Under the pieces are notes generated by a model. The model had not been told where the DNA came from. It searched no databases and saw only the letters and a list, made by a program, of their open reading frames with translations. A DNA stretch of 19,476 nt, from positions 1 through 19,476 of the forward strand of contig LGRX02027722.1 of assembly GCA_001247695.2 (NCBI GenBank), given 5' to 3'. This DNA is from Cymbomonas tetramitiformis (taxonomy: Eukaryota; Chlorophyta; Pyramimonadophyceae; Pyramimonadales; Pyramimonadaceae). The translations under genes were made by a program, and so were the position numbers. Each line of letters starts with the position of its first letter. Within the stretch, counting starts at the first letter, position 1. Shown one piece after another: positions 16,180 to 19,476 of this stretch.

Positions 16180-16851
16180 GACGAATTCTGAGAATTCGTC
16201 GAGCGGGGCATCAGCGCCCGTGACGAATTCTGAGAATTCGTCGAGCGGGGCCCCAGCGCCCGTGACGAATTCTGAGAATTCGTCGAGCGGGGCCCCAGCG
16301 CCCGTGACGAATTCTGAGAATTCGTCGAGCGGGGCCCCAGCGCCCGTGACGAATTCTGAGAATTCGTCGAGCGGGGCATCAGCGCCCGTGACGAATTCTG
16401 AGAATTCGTCGAGCGGGGCCCCAGCGCCCGTGACGAATTCTGAGAATTCGTCGAGCGGGGCCCCAGCGCCCGTGACGAATTCTGCGAATTCGTCGAGCGG
16501 GGCCCCAGCGCCCGTGACGAATTCTGAGAATTCGTCGAGCGGGGCATCAGCGCCCGTGACGAATTCTGAGAATTCGTCGAGCGGGGCATCAGCGCCCGTG
16601 ACGAAGTCTGAGAATTCGTCGAGCGGGGCCCCAGCGCCCGTGACGAATTCTGAGAATTCGTCGAGCGGGGCCCCAGCGCCCGTGACGAATTCTGAGAATT
16701 CGTCACGCGGGGCCCCAGCGCTCGTGACGAATTCTGAGAATTCGTCGAGCGGGGCATCAGCGCCCGTGACGAATTCTGAGAATTCGTCGAGCGGGGCCCC
16801 AGCGCCCGTGACGAATTCTGAGAATTCGTCGAGCGGGGCCTAAGCGCCCGT
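16180..16851. repeat. Tandem array of 16 x 42-bp units, each carrying a 21-bp palindrome
   Basis: Units start at 16180 and every 42 bp after that. Each begins with GACGAATTCT, a central G, then the reverse complement AGAATTCGTC (10-bp arms, 1-nt centre, EcoRI-type GAATTC in both arms). A GC-rich spacer GAGCGGGGC(CC/AT)CAGCGCCCGT follows. Two spacer variants alternate as A BBB A BBB A A BBB A B plus one odd unit, so a four-unit higher-order repeat was probably amplified. Single-base variants occur in units 8, 11 and 13. Confidence 0.95.
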
Positions 16852-16903
16852 GACAAATTCTGAGAATTCGTCGAGGGCCCTCGACGAATTCTCAGAATTC
16901 GTC
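16852..16903. repeat. 52-bp near-perfect palindrome closing the 42-bp array
   Basis: Two 26-bp arms meet at GGG/CCC (16877/16878). The left arm is a truncated 17th unit and the right arm is a unit in inverted orientation (GACGAATTCT then C then AGAATTCGTC). One mismatch (A at 16855). It marks the right end of the array. Confidence 0.9.
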
Positions 16904-16995
16904 AAGGGCTCTGGGGCCCTGAAAGAATTCCTGAAGAATTCGTCACCAATGTCACGAAACAGACACACCTAAAGCGGTTTTATTACCCGACTCAG

Positions 16996-17001
16996 GTAAG
17001 T
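16996..17001 (+). promoter_or_regulatory. Perfect splice-donor match GTAAGT just upstream of the transposase ATG
   Basis: CTCAG/GTAAGT is a consensus donor 22 bp before ATG 17023. If used, there is a 5' UTR exon to its left and the first coding ATG would be removed. No convincing close acceptor was found, so its use is uncertain. Confidence 0.35.
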
Positions 17002-17022
17002 ATTTTTTGTTCTGCTCAAAAC

Positions 17023-19476
17023 ATGGAGTCCCGCAAAAAGAGACCCTCCAGAAAGCAGCTTGACAAAAAACAGCGAAACAATATCGCCACGTTTTGCTCG
17101 GCTGAATATTCATGCGGATGCTCTGAGAGTTGCGATCGTCAGTTTGCGTACGCTTCCTACGAAAGAAACTATAATCATAAGAATCTTCTATCTCAGAGAG
17201 AGCTCACTTCTGTGCTGACTTCCACTATTGCTGATGCAGTCGTGCGGGACTCTAAAACAGGAGAGCGTTGCATCCCTTGTATCAGCACCCCGTTCAAGTT
17301 CGGTGACAAGAGGGTATGCGCTGTCACTTTCCGCAACTTATGGGGCTTGCCACGTGCTACATTCTTTCGGTATCAGAAGGCTGCCCTAGCAGTGGGTGGC
17401 ATGATTCCAAAGACGACGGTTTTTCAAGACAAAAAGATCCCCAAAACGCCGTTCGGTCCTTGTTACGACGCTTTTAAGGACTGGGCTATGGTTCACATGT
17501 TAAAAGGTCTTCCACAAGACATGCCAACCAATGGGTCGCTACAGATCAAGCCGCTGGATTACGACGTCGAGTATATTAATTACTGACGCCTGGTGGCGGA
17601 ACCGGTCCTTGTCGTGAATAAGACCTTCCGGAAATACTGCAGGCACTTGGTCAAGAACGAATTGAAAATCCGTATTCGGAAGAAGGTCGAAGTGTCAGGC
17701 ATGTGTTCGATCTGCGACAACCTTGACGCGCGTTGGGCTAAGTTGCAGGCTTCCGACCCAGACCATGACGCTTGGAAGGAGTTGACTAACCTGAAGGAAT
17801 CACACAGCGCGACGCACAAGTATCAACGCAACTGCTACGACGCACGCAGGAGAGAAAGCGCTGATCCTCTTGGGGAGATCGACTCCATCGCCCTTGACGG
17901 GGCGGCAAACAAGAATACCGTGGTGCCTCACGCCCCTCATCAAGTGAAACACATCAACGAGAAGAAACAGAATTTCTTCAACTTGCATCTGCAGCTCACT
18001 ATATTCCATGGTTGCATGTTGCTCTTCAATCTGAGTTTTCCTTGGAGCCAACCCAAAGGCGCGAACATGATGCTGACTTCCTTTACCAACCTGCTTGTGC
18101 TCCTGGCTTTTGGGCATAGTGGCAAACGGTTCTTCAGGAAGACGTTGCATCTTCAAGTTGACGGAGGCTCTGAAAACTGGAATCGCTACACGTTCGGCTT
18201 TTGCGCCCTGCTGGTTCATTATGGCATCTACCACAACCTCGTGTTGCATCGCCTGATTGTTGGACACACCCACAACGATGTTGATGGCTGGTTCGGTTTG
18301 ATGAAGATGTACATATTCGGTAAGGATGCTACAAAAGCAGGCCGATGGCTCGTCTTACTCGAAGACTATATCAACTGGCTTGTATCGTGGCCGGTAAATA
18401 AGTTCTTGAAGCTGGTACAAGTTCAGGGTCAGCAGCTGGACTTCAAAAAGTGGTTGAAGCCGCATCTGAACTGGAACCTCACGGGATATGGAGGTATGGT
18501 GCGCGACGTGCATTACGTGGAATTCCAAAAGGACGAGCATGGCGTAGTTCGCATGAAGTACAAAGGGGGGGACCATATTAAGCCATGTCTTCCCAAAGGC
18601 GTAGACGAGGACTTGACCAAAGGTCTGGAAGTAATGAACAGCTATCCCGACATTGACAGCTCTCCACCCTTGCAGGAAGTGGAGCCGCTTCCAGCGAAGG
18701 AGGAGGCAGCCACGCTGAATGCGTTTCAGCGGCTATGTGATCATGGTGTCGACCGTATCTCTCATGAGCAACAAGAACATCTATGTGGGTATTTTCCTTT
18801 ACCACAGAAAGCTTCCGACTACGACACCTGGAAGGGCCCGAAGTTTGATCAGCAGCAACCCTTGGACTTGAAGTTGCTGCTGAGCAACGCTTGGCACCAG
18901 AACACGACCGAGGCGTCCGACCCCGCAACAACTGAACCTCAACCAGAGTTGGAGACCATTGCAGACGGCAGAAATGTGATGGTCAAGGATCTGCCAGAGG
19001 ACATTCCCAAAATAACGAAAAGATGTGAGCAAGAAGCACGTCGAGTTGAAGATATTTCTTTCTGGTGAGTTCTACAATAGTCACTTCCTTTAATTAGTAC
19101 ATGATAAGAACCGCCATCAAGCACGCTGCCCATTGACTGACCAAAGCGTTCCTCATTCTGTTCCTTATTATTCAGGTACACTAAGGGCGAGCTTAAGGCG
19201 GTGTTGCAGCATATGGGGCTCGACGGTGCGGGGCTGGCTGCAGAGTTGGCCACACGTTTGTTCAATGCGACCGCCGCAGCGCGCAAGGAACATCAGGAAA
19301 AGGGGCGTCGCGGTCAGCGTTCAAATGCAGGAAGCGCGAGACCGGTTTCCGACGACAACGGAGGTGAAGGTCGAGGCAAGAGACGTGGGGGGAGAACAAC
19401 TGGCCCCGACGGTCAAGCTGCAGTTGCTGAAGCAGGTGCAGGGAAAGGTCGAGGCAAGGGACGTGGGGGGAGAACA
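17023..19476 (+). CDS. DUF7869-type transposase/integrase-like protein with SAP-like motif; contains one in-frame TGA; runs off the right edge
   Basis: ATG 17023 (A at -3, G at +4). Exons 17023-19064 and 19176 onward. The N-terminus is basic with Cys clusters (YSCGCSESCDRQF). After CSIC (228-231) comes the RNase H-like core: D292 (ALDGA), D380 in LHLQVDGGSENWNRY, and 415-421 in GHTHNDVD, where the third acidic residue is expected. This core closely follows DUF7869 proteins, found in many eukaryotes and thought to be transposon-encoded. After the intron, residues 682-710 (YTKGELKAVLQHMGLDGAG...LATRLF) resemble a SAP DNA-binding motif, followed by Arg/Gly-rich repeats. Codon 188 (17584-17586) is TGA. 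Homology-like sequence continues in the same frame on both sides, so the copy is probably inactivated by a point change, unless read through or spliced out. It is divergent from the partner gene at 13904-16026. Confidence 0.8.
17584..17586 (+). other. In-frame TGA interrupting the transposase gene
   Basis: Codons run DYDVEYINY, TGA, RLVAEPVLVVNKTF with no frame shift. A CGA-to-TGA or TGG-to-TGA change explains it. The sequence TTACTGAC around it matches a branch-point consensus, but no good donor and acceptor pair was found to remove it. Confidence 0.85.
19065..19175 (+). other. Intron of the transposase gene (111 bp)
   Basis: Donor TTCTG/GTGAGT at 19065, acceptor TTATTATTCAG ending at 19175. 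Exon 1 ends two bases into a Trp codon, and exon 2 supplies the third base and stays open for 100 codons to the window edge. Confidence 0.8.
19369..19476 (+). repeat. Direct repeat in the Arg/Gly-rich tail of the transposase, 78-bp period
   Basis: A 30-bp block at 19369-19398 recurs at 19447-19476 with one mismatch. It encodes GRGKRRGGRT and GRGKGRGGRT. RG-rich tails often bind nucleic acid. The repeat may continue beyond the window. Confidence 0.8.

Larger units (their letters stand above)
16027..17022. other. Divergent intergenic region between partner gene and transposase gene
   Basis: 996 bp filled by a hairpin (16062-16146), a 42-bp tandem array (16180-16851) and a terminal palindrome (16852-16903). 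As the only gap between two divergently transcribed genes, it must hold both promoters. Frames open through the array on both strands are repeat by-products. Confidence 0.7.
13570..19476. mobile_element. Putative DNA transposon (partial): divergent gene pair, internal palindrome array, subterminal-like repeats
   Basis: A DUF7869-type transposase-like gene reads right and an unknown gene reads left, from a shared 1-kb repeat-rich centre. The left flank beyond the minus gene is a cluster of TTTACCA motifs. The composition (lower GC than the left half) differs from the neighbouring 223-bp array region. No terminal inverted repeat or target duplication is visible: the right end is outside the window and the left end is undefined, so the boundary given is nominal. 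Confidence 0.45.

Noticed and set aside
16180..16851. CRISPR-like array with palindromic repeats
   Set aside because: The spacers are the same sequence in every unit, so this is a satellite-type array, not a spacer record.
16026..16856. Long open frames on both strands through the 42-bp array (Ser/Asn/Gly-rich on plus, Arg/Ser/Asn-rich on minus)
   Set aside because: 42 is a multiple of 3, so any stop-free unit gives an open frame. The peptides are pure repeat and overlap the promoter region. The minus frame ends at TAATG overlapping the partner gene ATG, which is probably coincidence.
17584..17586. TGA read as selenocysteine
   Set aside because: The position is not a catalytic Cys site in this family and no insertion element can be identified; a nonsense change is simpler.

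Overview
The window looks like nuclear DNA from a eukaryote, most likely an alga or other protist. Reasons: protein-coding segments are interrupted by short GT-AG introns (89, 111, 145 and 145 bp) that keep frame and phase; tandem and dispersed repeats are abundant; some 3' flanks carry AATAAA; there are no bacterial ribosome-binding sites or operon signals. The lineage cannot be fixed from sequence alone.

Layout. From 1 to about 16 kb every supported gene is on the minus strand. In order along the window: the 5' part of an unknown gene (1-120); a frame-disrupted Pro/Ala-repeat gene with a Cys-pair tail (554-3380); a large three-exon gene with a putative Fe(II)/2-oxoglutarate oxygenase-like region, a Cys-rich zinc-type region, a tandemly duplicated linker exon and a C-terminal OTU cysteine-protease domain (3944-7737); a small acidic-tailed Trp-rich protein (8173-8568); a RING-like zinc-finger protein (9003-9248); and another small Trp-rich protein (9502-10044). 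From 9989 to about 12490 lies a tandem array of a 223-bp GC-rich unit. Single copies of the same unit, all in one orientation, sit just upstream of four of the minus-strand genes (near 3.6, 7.8, 8.7 and 10.0 kb). One copy is bracketed by an exact 13-bp direct repeat, so the unit behaves like a short mobile element that has also amplified in tandem.

The right third (about 13.57-19.48 kb) looks like part of a DNA transposon. It holds two divergent genes: an unrecognised two-exon gene on minus (13904-16026), and on plus a DUF7869-type RNase H-like transposase/integrase (17023 to beyond the window) with a SAP-like motif after its intron and one in-frame TGA. Between them are a 31-bp-arm hairpin and 16 tandem 42-bp units, each carrying a near-perfect 21-bp palindrome and closed by a 52-bp palindrome. 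About 350 bp of clustered TTTACCA motifs follow the minus gene and resemble transposon subterminal repeats.

How the parts may work together is inference. The plus gene would supply the transposase, and the palindromic array and TTTACCA cluster would be candidate protein-binding sites. The oxygenase-like/OTU protein and the RING-like protein suggest ubiquitin-linked functions among genes lying between dispersed repeats. The most novel items are the oxygenase-like/zinc/OTU fusion with its duplicated exon, the palindrome array between the divergent genes, and the repeat unit placed repeatedly at gene 5' ends.
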